From the NCBI RefSeq assembly GCF_004798935.1, contig NZ_RAHT01000007.1, forward strand, positions 124,001 to 188,000: DNA of 64,000 bases, given 5' to 3'. This document shows, in pieces, positions 8,905 to 18,044 of the stretch. Position 1 is the stretch's first letter, and every line of letters begins with the position of its first letter. The notes beneath the pieces are model-generated. The model ran no database searches, was not told where the DNA came from, and was given only the letters and a program-made list of their open reading frames with translations. The position numbers were made by a program, and so were the translations under genes. Source of the DNA: Ningiella ruwaisensis. GTDB lineage: Bacteria > Pseudomonadota > Gammaproteobacteria > Enterobacterales > Alteromonadaceae.

Positions 8905-11900
8905 ATGATAAAACTTGCCTGTGCACTTGGCCTTGCTTTAGCGCTTCAAATGCCAATACTTAACGCATATTCAAGTCCAAATACTGCACCTAAGCAATTC
9001 AGTGATACAGATGCTACCGTTGCAAATAATTTTGTAGGCGCTGAAAACTATGTGGTCAAGCAGTATATCAACCCCGAAAAAGCCACTCGTAACGCTCAGG
9101 ATGTGTTTCAATTTGAAGCAAACCTGCCGCCTGGTGAATACATCTATATTATCGAATTATCTATGTCAGCGGTGGCACAAACACCAGAATTTCAGCGCAA
9201 GCTTCAACAAAAACTGCATTTAAAACGCTCAAGAATACATGGTCTCAATGCTTCACACGATCAAGCGCGCGCCAGTATTGACGATTATGTCGCCCTAGTA
9301 CACAACGAACAACGCTCATTTTTACAAGCTGCAAATCAAATCATTGGCTCAAAAAAACTGCTGGCGCAATATGAGTATGCCATCAATGGCGTGGCTTTGC
9401 GCATCACACAGGATGAAGCTGCCAAACTTGCAGAATTACCACAAGTTTCGCGTATCACCCGAGAAAAAATATACACGATCAATACCGATGTTGGCCCAAG
9501 TCTGATTGGCGCTCCGTCTCTGTGGGAGGGAGATATTCCTTCACTTGTGCAGGCGCAAGGCGAAGGTGTGATTGTCGCTGTTATTGATACCGGCATAAAT
9601 ACTGATCATCCATCCTTTGCTGAAATAAGCGGTGATGGATATTTGCACACTAATCCGCTTGGCGATGGAGTATATTTAGGCGACTGTGCAAATGGTTTTG
9701 TAGAGCTTTGTAACAACAAGCTTATTGGCGTATATAGCTATCCACAAATCACTGGCAATTATTCAGATACTGAAATCTTCCCACCTAATTTGCCTCGAAA
9801 CGGTGAAGATTACGGTGGTCATGGGTCACACGTTGCTGCAACAGCAGCAGGCAATGTATTGTTTGATGTTGCAGAAGTGCTTCCTGAGTTTGGGCAAGAG
9901 GAATCTTCAGGTACGCCAACCGGATTTGTGTTTGAACAACTTTCAGGTGTTGCTCCTCGTGCCAATATCATATCGTATCAGGCTTGTTTTGGCGGGCGCT
10001 CTGACAGTGGAGACACTTATGCCGACTGCCCTAGTTCAGCACTCATTGATGCGGTAAATGACGCCATTGCTGATGGTGTAGATGTTATCAACTATTCTAT
10101 AAGCGGTGGCGGTGACCCTTGGGTAGCAGTAATAGAACGTGCCTTTTTAAGCGCACAAGCTGCCGGAATCTTTGTGGCAACCTCAGCCGGTAATTCTGGC
10201 CCAGGTGTATCTTCTTCTGAAAAACTAGCGCCTTGGTACACCTCTGTTGCAGCCAGCGAACATGGCAGGCAAAATGCCTTCGTTAAAGAAATTCGCGGCT
10301 TTTCAGGCGGTGGAACCCCACCACCGGTTATCGTTGGACAAAGCAATACTGGAAGCATTACCGCTCCTATTGTTTACGCCGGTGATTTCACTAATCCTAA
10401 TGACCCTGCAAACGACCCTGCACAGTGTTTACAACCGTTCCCGGCGGGTACTTTTAATGGGCAGATTGTAGTGTGTGACAGAGGAGAAATTGCGCGTGTT
10501 GATAAGGCGCAAAACGTCCAATCTGGAGGTGCTGGAGGCTTTGTTTTAGCGAACGTGCAAGGCGGCGAAACGTTTTTAGCGAATGATATTTATGTTATTC
10601 CTGGTATCCACATTACCGCAAATGACGGCGACAGGCTAAAAAGCTGGTTAGCAACAGGTATCAATCATCGAGCAACGATCACTGAAGGTCGCGCCTCACA
10701 AAACATCGACGAAGCAAGGGTAGATGTGCTTGCAAACTTTTCTTCTCGCGGGCCAAACACCTTCATAAGTACTTTAAGCCCCACCGTTACCGCCCCAGGC
10801 GTTGATATTTATGCAGCGTACGCAGATCAGCGTTTTGGCCATGATGGTCATGAACCTTCCGCGAGTGATTTTAACTATTTGTCTGGCACATCGATGGCAA
10901 GTCCGCATGTCGCAGGTGCCGCAGCTTTATTGAAATCAATCCATTCAGACTGGACGCCCGATAACATACGCTCTGCTCTTGCAATGACGGCCACAACGGA
11001 TGTATTAAGAGAAGATGCCATAACACCTGCTGACTACTTTGACAGTGGCTCAGGACGTATTCGTGTTGATTTGGCAGCACAAACTGGTTTAGTTATGAAC
11101 GAAACAGAAGCCAATTATCTACAAGCAAGACCGTCAACAGGTGGCGACCCACGTAGCCTGAATCTACCCAGCATTACAGATACTGAATGCCTTTCTGTTT
11201 GCACATGGTCGCGAACCTTTACCGCAACAAAAAGCGGTACATGGACAGCAAGTGGAGAAGGCTTTGACAATGGAATGCAAATTAACATTCGCCCTGCTGA
11301 ATTTTCATTAGATGCGGGAGAATCCCAAACAATTGAAATTGAGATTGACACCATTGAATCAGAAAAAAACGTCTATTTATTCGGACAAGTGACGCTAAGT
11401 GCCGCAAATTCTCCTGAACTCAAATTACCGGTGAGCGTCATTTCGTCTATCGGTGATATTCCAACCGAAATTCAAATAAATGCCAAACGCAATCGGGACA
11501 GTGAATTAATTGAAGGTATTGAGGGTATTACCTTAAATAACTTTGTGCTAACGCCTTACCGCTTAACAAAAGCAATAAAAGTCGAAGACACGATTGCTGA
11601 AGATTCTGACAATAGTCGTTATACGGATGACTTGGATGATGGCGTTGTGATTACTTCAATAAATGTTGGAAATAATGCCAAACGTTTAATTGCTGAAATT
11701 GTTGAATCAAGTGCAAGCGATTTAGACCTGTTTATTGTGTTTGATAGCAACAACGACGATGAAATATCTGCCTTTGAACAAATCGCGCAGAGTACCTCTT
11801 TTGACTCAACAGAATATATCGAAATTATGCGACCTCAGGCCGGGCGCTACTTCATCGTTGTACAAAGTTTCTTAGGGTCAAATTCGCAACCAGATAGCTT

Positions 11901-13143
11901 TGAAATGCGCTACGCTGTTGTTGATTCTCAAGTTGGTGATAATCTTCAGGTAGAGGCGCCAAGCTCATTAGATATAAACGAACCGTTTGATATGCGCTTT
12001 ATATATGACCTTGAAAATGCTGAAAAGGACGATGATTACTATGGCGCAGTTGACATGGGAACGAGCGCTTCGACTCCCAGAAATTTGGGCTTTATTTCGT
12101 TGGATATTAATCGCATTGCTGACGATGTTTATCTTGATGCATCACCTGCTCGAGTAAATGTTGGCGAGCAGGCACCCTTAAGCGTTATTGTTGAAGGAAA
12201 CAACACGAGCGAATCAAGACAATATGAGATTAACATTATTACCCCCACTGGGACGCGTTTTGTTAACGTTGGAGAGGGCGAGCTGCGTGAAGAAGATGGC
12301 ACAACTTTATTGGTTTACAACGTGTTCAAAGAAGCAGGCGATCTTATAGATACCAGAATTGATTTTGATTTATTGGTAGAAGAGTCGCTTCCGGCTGGTC
12401 CAATCGAAATCAATCTGCAAAGTGAATTGCTAAACAGGAGTTTTACGTCGAATCAAACCGGTGAACCGTTCAGGGACATACAGATAGAGGGACCACCAGA
12501 AATTACGTTTAATGGTGTTCAAAACCCTCGATTTTCAGTGTTTGAAACTCGATCGTTTATTTTACCAATTAGCATCAGCGACCCTAATAACGATGCACTC
12601 AACATTGTGTATGAGCAAACGTCAGGACCTCTGGCAGAAATTATAGAAGACGAAAATACCGTCACTATTGTTGCGCCACAAGTCGATTCCGATTCAGAGC
12701 TACAATTTGACGTTGTGGTGAGCGATGGTAATACCTCGCCAGTAACTGCAGAATTTACAGTCAATGTGCTAAATAATGAAGCGCCGAGCATAAGCAGTAT
12801 TAGCGCGCCAAGCGCTGCTACGGCAGGCTCTAATGTGACTATTACTGTTGTTGCCAGCGATCCGGAGAGCGATCCACTAACCATAAGAGTGAACGGTATT
12901 GAAGGTAGCAGTGTGACATTGACTACACCAAGTAATTTAAGCTCAGTGTCTTATGAAATTGCAGTAAGTGATGGCATTAATACCGTCACCGACAGCGTCA
13001 CTATCACGCTTAACTCACCACCCCCTCCTCAATCTGGTTCGGGCGGAGGCGGAAGTTTCAGTTTGTTGATGCTGTTCAGTTTATTGGGAATGGTGCTGTG
13101 GCGCCGACAAACAAATCAAAATCTATGTTGCACTGCGAAGTAG
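8905..13143 (+). CDS. Secreted subtilisin-like (S8) protease with GlyGly-CTERM anchor
   Basis: A large exported serine protease of 1412 residues. I chose the ATG at 8905 because it has a good ribosome-binding site (gggag at 8894-8898) and opens a clean signal peptide (MIKLACALGLALALQ); an ATG at 8818 would add 29 residues. In order come an I9-like propeptide (about 60-190), the S8 domain with D228 (VIDTG), H306 (GHGSHVA) and S663 (GTSMASPHVAG), and a PA domain inserted between His and Ser (about 490-600). Fibronectin- and cadherin-like beta domains follow, including an EF-hand-like DSNNDDEIS. The C-terminus is a glycine-rich linker (SGSGGGG, 1377-1383), a hydrophobic helix and WRR: a GlyGly-CTERM signal recognised by rhombosortase after type II secretion. 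A short tail with two Cys follows the arginines. Confidence 0.93.
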   Translation: MIKLACALGLALALQMPILNAYSSPNTAPKQFSDTDATVANNFVGAENYVVKQYINPEKATRNAQDVFQFEANLPPGEYIYIIELSMSAVAQTPEFQRKLQQKLHLKRSRIHGLNASHDQARASIDDYVALVHNEQRSFLQAANQIIGSKKLLAQYEYAINGVALRITQDEAAKLAELPQVSRITREKIYTINTDVGPSLIGAPSLWEGDIPSLVQAQGEGVIVAVIDTGINTDHPSFAEISGDGYLHTNPLGDGVYLGDCANGFVELCNNKLIGVYSYPQITGNYSDTEIFPPNLPRNGEDYGGHGSHVAATAAGNVLFDVAEVLPEFGQEESSGTPTGFVFEQLSGVAPRANIISYQACFGGRSDSGDTYADCPSSALIDAVNDAIADGVDVINYSISGGGDPWVAVIERAFLSAQAAGIFVATSAGNSGPGVSSSEKLAPWYTSVAASEHGRQNAFVKEIRGFSGGGTPPPVIVGQSNTGSITAPIVYAGDFTNPNDPANDPAQCLQPFPAGTFNGQIVVCDRGEIARVDKAQNVQSGGAGGFVLANVQGGETFLANDIYVIPGIHITANDGDRLKSWLATGINHRATITEGRASQNIDEARVDVLANFSSRGPNTFISTLSPTVTAPGVDIYAAYADQRFGHDGHEPSASDFNYLSGTSMASPHVAGAAALLKSIHSDWTPDNIRSALAMTATTDVLREDAITPADYFDSGSGRIRVDLAAQTGLVMNETEANYLQARPSTGGDPRSLNLPSITDTECLSVCTWSRTFTATKSGTWTASGEGFDNGMQINIRPAEFSLDAGESQTIEIEIDTIESEKNVYLFGQVTLSAANSPELKLPVSVISSIGDIPTEIQINAKRNRDSELIEGIEGITLNNFVLTPYRLTKAIKVEDTIAEDSDNSRYTDDLDDGVVITSINVGNNAKRLIAEIVESSASDLDLFIVFDSNNDDEISAFEQIAQSTSFDSTEYIEIMRPQAGRYFIVVQSFLGSNSQPDSFEMRYAVVDSQVGDNLQVEAPSSLDINEPFDMRFIYDLENAEKDDDYYGAVDMGTSASTPRNLGFISLDINRIADDVYLDASPARVNVGEQAPLSVIVEGNNTSESRQYEINIITPTGTRFVNVGEGELREEDGTTLLVYNVFKEAGDLIDTRIDFDLLVEESLPAGPIEINLQSELLNRSFTSNQTGEPFRDIQIEGPPEITFNGVQNPRFSVFETRSFILPISISDPNNDALNIVYEQTSGPLAEIIEDENTVTIVAPQVDSDSELQFDVVVSDGNTSPVTAEFTVNVLNNEAPSISSISAPSAATAGSNVTITVVASDPESDPLTIRVNGIEGSSVTLTTPSNLSSVSYEIAVSDGINTVTDSVTITLNSPPPPQSGSGGGGSFSLLMLFSLLGMVLWRRQTNQNLCCTAK

Positions 13144-14399
13144 AGCCTTCCGCGTTGAGAGATCATTACGAGCAGAATAAAAATTACCATGCAATACATA
13201 AAGGCTTTAAAAAGGATTAAAGACTCACCTCGAATAGCATAAATGAAGTAAAAAAGTGAATAATAGGTGAGCAAAGTAGCGACGGGAGTCCCCTTTAAAA
13301 ATCCCTTATAAGTCCATGCCAAAAAGCAAGCGATGATAGAGAACAAAAAGGGAATACCAATCAAACCAAAATTGATTAGGGCTTCACCTTCGATGGAGAA
13401 ACCAAATGCGCCATCATTTACCGCTGACGAGTATTTTTGACTAAACCAAATAGAAAGTGGTGTCACCAGCTTGACTGCCCCCAGTGTTATCATATTTACA
13501 AAACCAGCGAAGTATGACATTCCCCACATAAGATTTTGTTCTTGCTCTATCCATAATAAAATATTTGATGTCACCATTAAATTACTTCCCTGATTAAGGA
13601 AGGAGGCTAAACCACTCCCGTCCATTTCGCTTGAACGCCCTGCCGAAAGTGCCGTAAATAAAATAGCGGCTATAGGAACACCAACAAACATCCTGAACAC
13701 GGGAACAGGTCTGTCTTTGTAATACCAAAATAGCAGGGGCAAACTTATTAGGGCAAAGTCGCGCTCCTCCATATACAAACAGTATGCAAAGTAAACTGTT
13801 ACTACAGATGAGAAGAGGATCCCTTCTGAAAGATTCATTTTGCTTCTCGGTGACACTGTCATATAACAGAATAAAACAACGGGCCACAGAGTAAGTAAAA
13901 CGTAGTGAAATTTGCCCATGACCGCTATTCTTTCGACTTTATTGAGAGGCGCAAGCCCGATTTTCATAATCGCGATGGAAAACGCAATCAATACAGGGAT
14001 ACTTAAAAGGATAATGGTAGTCTGTCGAATAAAAACAGGCTCCTTTACCACAAGTGAGTAACGCGCATTGAGCCTGGCAATATAGTTTGAGGGAAATAGG
14101 CTTAAACTTGCAATTGCAACAAAAAAAACCATTGCCGCTTCTTTTAAATAGTCTTTTTGGATACCACTGTATATTTGAAATCCTAAACTATGGGCTAAAT
14201 ATGGACCAAAACAAAAATACAGATAACAAAAACAATAGATTGCCAGGGGGGAGATGCGTCCCTTAAACGTGACAAGTTCGGCAACGATTTTATAAATTAC
14301 CAGGGTGATCGATGCATAAAAAAATAAATGTTCAAACGGATGCACGATGTATATATTTCCATAGACGAAATGATGACACGATAAAATGGACGATGCCAC
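13116..14399 (-). CDS. wzy: Probable O-antigen/EPS repeat-unit polymerase (Wzy-like)
   Basis: A 427-residue integral membrane protein with about ten to twelve hydrophobic segments. It has the low sequence conservation and overall look of oligosaccharide repeat-unit polymerases, which join lipid-linked repeat units on the periplasmic face of the inner membrane. The assignment rests on topology and on its place beside a flippase and a chain-length co-polymerase. The start shown is GTG and overlaps wzx by 68 bp. A second in-frame GTG at 14342 (V-HPFEHLFF) would cut the overlap to 11 bp and may be the true start. The 3' end overlaps the converging protease gene by 28 bp. Confidence 0.7.
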   Translation of the reverse strand: MASSILSCHHFVYGNIYIVHPFEHLFFYASITLVIYKIVAELVTFKGRISPLAIYCFCYLYFCFGPYLAHSLGFQIYSGIQKDYLKEAAMVFFVAIASLSLFPSNYIARLNARYSLVVKEPVFIRQTTIILLSIPVLIAFSIAIMKIGLAPLNKVERIAVMGKFHYVLLTLWPVVLFCYMTVSPRSKMNLSEGILFSSVVTVYFAYCLYMEERDFALISLPLLFWYYKDRPVPVFRMFVGVPIAAILFTALSAGRSSEMDGSGLASFLNQGSNLMVTSNILLWIEQEQNLMWGMSYFAGFVNMITLGAVKLVTPLSIWFSQKYSSAVNDGAFGFSIEGEALINFGLIGIPFLFSIIACFLAWTYKGFLKGTPVATLLTYYSLFYFIYAIRGESLILFKAFMYCMVIFILLVMISQRGRLYFAVQHRF

Positions 14400-15519
14400 T
14401 TATGGCTACCATACCTAGCAATCCAGCCATGCCCAAATAATCAGAAAACAACCACCCAAAGGCTCCACAAAAGACGGTATTTATAAATGTCAGCAATAAC
14501 AAAAACCTGCCTTCCTGAATTAAAATCAGCAAATAATTTGAATACGAAAAAAGCAATGAGCCAAATGACAAAACTAACACAAGATGGTACGTCGTAATGA
14601 GACTAGGATCATTCTCGTGGATATTGTCGTGGATACCCCAATAAAAATCTCTGAATGGAGCAAGATGAAATAGCTGTAAAACGACATATAAGGCGACGAT
14701 GAAAAGCAAAGAGCCGGCATATATTTTCATCACGGCTTTCGAGGATTTCAAAGCCTCCCGCCACGACGACATCATAGTTTGACAGGCTGTATTTAAGACG
14801 ACCAAAACTAACATCAACAGAAAGCTACTGACAGTAAAAATAGCGAGCTCATTCTCCAGTCCTTGTAAGCCAAGAATATATCGAGGAACAAAGAAATAGA
14901 TAGAAAACAAGAGTGCTGAAAGCGCAACAGAAAACGACGTGGAAAAGATTGAAGCTACCTCTCCTGTTGGCCTCACCTGTTCTGTTGCCCTTATCGCGTC
15001 AAGGAAGAACATAACGCCTAATACAATTAATCCTGTTTCAAGAGAGTCTGTCAGCATTGTAACAAGGAGCGCAATAAGCACCAGTAACACTTTTCTAATA
15101 CTGGCCAAAAATAGCTTTTTATCGTTTTTTTGCTTTAAAAACGCGGTGATAGGAAGGTCGTAGTAGTATTCAAAATTTTTGCATACAAAAAGCGCTACAG
15201 ACAACAACAATACTTCGGCAATCATGCCATAAGCGATGGTGACCAGAAGGCCAAGAATACTCAGGATCAGTCTAAGCTTAAGCACTGGATTTAGAAAAAC
15301 ACGGTCTTGGCTTAACAAGTAGTTTCTGGATGGACAGGCCAGCAACAAAGCTATCGGAGTGATTAAGGCTAACAGAAGGCTAAAATCCGCAACCGATTTA
15401 ATATCTTCGTTATTAGATAACCACATCAGTGCAAACCACGGAACTAAAAAGCTTACAAGCTGAAAAGACATAAGTACGACTGTATTCTGCACCCGTGGAC
15501 GAATCTCTCTAAGAAACAT
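14332..15519 (-). CDS. wzx: Probable polysaccharide repeat-unit flippase (Wzx-like)
   Basis: A 395-residue membrane protein with around twelve hydrophobic helices and few charged residues between them. It fits the polysaccharide flippase group that moves undecaprenyl-diphosphate-linked repeat units across the inner membrane. There is no sharp motif, so the call leans on topology and on neighbours: it lies 17 bp after the co-polymerase gene and overlaps the polymerase-like gene. Which of the two membrane proteins is flippase and which polymerase is inferred. This one begins with the short cytoplasmic N-terminus and early helices typical of Wzx. Confidence 0.65.
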   Translation of the reverse strand: MFLREIRPRVQNTVVLMSFQLVSFLVPWFALMWLSNNEDIKSVADFSLLLALITPIALLLACPSRNYLLSQDRVFLNPVLKLRLILSILGLLVTIAYGMIAEVLLLSVALFVCKNFEYYYDLPITAFLKQKNDKKLFLASIRKVLLVLIALLVTMLTDSLETGLIVLGVMFFLDAIRATEQVRPTGEVASIFSTSFSVALSALLFSIYFFVPRYILGLQGLENELAIFTVSSFLLMLVLVVLNTACQTMMSSWREALKSSKAVMKIYAGSLLFIVALYVVLQLFHLAPFRDFYWGIHDNIHENDPSLITTYHLVLVLSFGSLLFSYSNYLLILIQEGRFLLLLTFINTVFCGAFGWLFSDYLGMAGLLGMVAISGIVHFIVSSFRLWKYIHRASV

Positions 15520-15536
15520 TAGCCTGAAGTATCCAT

Positions 15537-17591
15537 TTACTTATCAACATAGGGGACATTGACCAATACCACCCCTAAAACAAACGTTTTTGAAATGGAA
15601 AGCTGTTCTAATGCCTCCATTAATCCTCGTACTTTTGTTTTTTCAACATCGCAAAACAAAATCAAAGCGTCTGTTTGTTTAGCTACAACAAATACATCGC
15701 TTGATTCAAGTATGGGCGCAGTTGTAACAATCACACGTTTATATGCCTTTCGTATTTTAGTCATTACCTCTGAGAACTTTTCTTTCGCAAAAAAGCTCGT
15801 AGCATCAACATTCAAACTTCCGGCCGATAATATTGTTAGTTTGTTATTTTCTGTTTGATAGGAAGCTTGACTAAAAGGTGTATTCAGATTTACCAGGTCA
15901 GTAATGCCTTTTTGTTCTTTATCCAACATAAGTTGATTAGAAAGTGGTCGGTTTCGCAAGTCGGCCTCAACCAATACGGTTCTTTCAATGCGCGCATGAG
16001 AGCTTGCAAAACGAATGGCCATATCGGTAATCGCCTTATCATTTTTAACACTTGTGAATGCAAAGGACTTATAACTGTTGTCTCGGGTTAAAATCGATAT
16101 AAGCGTGTCGAATGATCGAACGGAATCCTGTAAGAGCTTGGCCGTTTTTTTCTTCCCTTTAAAAAGATCCAGCGCTGGCTTCTTCGGAAACTCTGCAAGA
16201 ACGGCGATGCCATGTTGTTTCGCTACCCTTTTATACAAGGTGTGGCTGTCGTGCGTTAAATGCTGTAAAAGAAATAAGGCTACGCTTATCCCAAAAGAAA
16301 GTATGGACAGTACAATGAGAGACAAGGCCATTCGCGGTGAGCTCGGTCGAATTGGTACTTTCGCTTCATCAACCACAACGTACTCAGCCTGGTTGCTAGA
16401 TGTGCTAAATATTTCTGCTTCTTGCACCCTTGACAAAAATACAGAGTAAAGCTTTTGGTTTCGTTGAACTTCGCGCGTCAAGTTGGAAAGTTGTATTTCG
16501 AGCAACCCTAAACTTGATTGCCTTTCTCGAAGAGACTCAATCTGCGAGTCAATTTTTATTAAACGTGCCTGAAGCGATTTCAATTCTTTTTCCAGCACGC
16601 GCTCTATTTCATCAATTGTTTCGGACAACTGATTCTCAGCTAGTTCCAGAGCTGATTTTGCTGCCTGATATCGATGATGTTTATACTTGTATCGTTGCGA
16701 TACCTCTTGGTAAATCGTACGCTTTTGCTGAATGGTACTGAGCAGCAATCTTACCTGATTATTGCTGGCAATTATGGGGAGTTGCATTTTTTCGTTTGTG
16801 TTATCCCCTACCTCATCAAGTTGCTTCACTTTTACTTTCAAATCATCAATCTGCTCACTCGCCAATGCTTTTTTCTCAATGAGGCTAACGAGCTGCCTTT
16901 TCAGGAGTTCCATTTCGACGTTTAAATCAACAATGTTATTTGTGAGTATAAAATCTTGCAGCAAGGATTCAGAGTGAACTAAATCCTCGAATATTCTTGA
17001 TGTTTTTTCATTTAGGAGTTTCGATTGCGTCGTCGCTTGCTCTCTTTTTTGGACTTTTAAGAATTCAAAAAACGCTGTACTAATTGTGTTGGCAACATAA
17101 GCTGCGACTTCAGGGTCGTGCGCGACAAAAGATAAGGAGAGCATGTCGGTATTGGCGATTGATGATACCGATAAGTCTTCACGTAAAATCTCTACCGTAT
17201 GATCCAGAGACGCTTTGCTTTCTGTTGTGTTTTTAAAAAGGTGAAACTCAGGCAGCAAGTGAAGTTTGTAATCATCGGCAAACACTCTCAAAAACTTTCT
17301 TGAGCGCAAGGTTTCTATGTGAACAGCTTTATTTGAAGGGCTTCCAAATCCTATTGAAGAAATATCAGGTGTTTGAATACCAGAAGACAGTTCTGAGTCA
17401 CTGACTTTGATAATACTCGTAGCCAAGTATTTTTTGGGCATATCATTAAGCGCTAGCGTGCCAGAAACAAATAAAAAAAGTGTGAGTAGAATTATCGAGA
17501 GCTTTTTTCGCCAAAAGAAAGAGAAAAAGTCTGACAAATCAAAGTAGACCTCTGTGCGCTCAAGTGACTGATAATTATCTTCGGATTTCAT
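15537..17591 (-). CDS. Polysaccharide co-polymerase (Wzz/Wzc type) with degenerate tyrosine-kinase domain
   Basis: A 684-residue inner-membrane protein that sets chain length and links the polymerase to export. It has a Wzz domain with a first membrane helix near residues 31-48, a long periplasmic coiled coil (about 190-390), a GNVR-like segment (SRVQEAEIF) and a second helix near 420-445. A cytoplasmic P-loop-type domain occupies about 490-670. In that domain the Walker A site reads TSVKNDKAI (513-521) with no GKS/T. The A' motif survives as VLVEADLRNRP (539-549). The Walker B site reads VIVTTAP (620-626) with Thr for the catalytic Asp. The C-terminus has no tyrosine cluster. It therefore looks like a pseudokinase form of Wzc. 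It is the first gene of the minus-strand arm. Confidence 0.88.
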   Translation of the reverse strand: MKSEDNYQSLERTEVYFDLSDFFSFFWRKKLSIILLTLFLFVSGTLALNDMPKKYLATSIIKVSDSELSSGIQTPDISSIGFGSPSNKAVHIETLRSRKFLRVFADDYKLHLLPEFHLFKNTTESKASLDHTVEILREDLSVSSIANTDMLSLSFVAHDPEVAAYVANTISTAFFEFLKVQKREQATTQSKLLNEKTSRIFEDLVHSESLLQDFILTNNIVDLNVEMELLKRQLVSLIEKKALASEQIDDLKVKVKQLDEVGDNTNEKMQLPIIASNNQVRLLLSTIQQKRTIYQEVSQRYKYKHHRYQAAKSALELAENQLSETIDEIERVLEKELKSLQARLIKIDSQIESLRERQSSLGLLEIQLSNLTREVQRNQKLYSVFLSRVQEAEIFSTSSNQAEYVVVDEAKVPIRPSSPRMALSLIVLSILSFGISVALFLLQHLTHDSHTLYKRVAKQHGIAVLAEFPKKPALDLFKGKKKTAKLLQDSVRSFDTLISILTRDNSYKSFAFTSVKNDKAITDMAIRFASSHARIERTVLVEADLRNRPLSNQLMLDKEQKGITDLVNLNTPFSQASYQTENNKLTILSAGSLNVDATSFFAKEKFSEVMTKIRKAYKRVIVTTAPILESSDVFVVAKQTDALILFCDVEKTKVRGLMEALEQLSISKTFVLGVVLVNVPYVDK

Positions 17592-18044
17592 TAATCGCGT
17601 TACTTATAGCAACTGCAAAAGCAAAAGCAATCGCCACACGTTTTGAAAACAATGCGAAACCAAAAGCTTTTAGTAAACAAAAAACTTTTAGTAGAAACAC
17701 GACAACACCTTCCCTATCTTGAGATAAAGGTAGAGATTGATATGACGTGTTCATGATTGCCCTTTTTAATTTCAGTTGCATCTATCTTCCATTTTTTGTC
17801 ATCAGGGCTTGCCTCAATGACTGCTTTATACGAATTGCCTTTATGTGCGTCAGAAAGATATCGGCAAATAGCTAATTTCTTTTAACAAAACAATTTCGTG
17901 GCTAAACGCTATCAGGAATAAAAATGCTTTTGTGCAATGCAAGAGGAAAACACGCCCAGAAATGGAGAATGAGCTTGTATTTACTAGAGTATTTCGAATT
18001 ATCGCCGACAACCTAAATGAGCCAGTGTCAGTTAAGGAAAAATA
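17592..18044. other. Divergent intergenic region between the two polysaccharide arms
   Basis: These 453 bp separate the minus-strand co-polymerase gene from the plus-strand glycosyltransferase gene and must hold the promoters for both arms. An open frame of 68 codons on the minus strand (17575-17781) overlaps the co-polymerase start by 17 bp. It has low-complexity A/F/V-rich composition and I do not call it a gene. I saw no ops/JUMPstart element. A ttgtat...aattat pair near 17972-17999 is a weak promoter candidate for the plus arm. Confidence 0.4.

Noticed and set aside
17575-17781. Possible 68-residue protein ahead of the co-polymerase gene
   Set aside because: Low-complexity A/F/V-rich sequence, 17-bp overlap with the next gene, no good ribosome site and no known relative. 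I keep it only as a note in the intergenic entry.
17592-18044. ops/JUMPstart element for RfaH control of the polysaccharide operon
   Set aside because: I looked for the ggcggtag core in the divergent region and did not find it.
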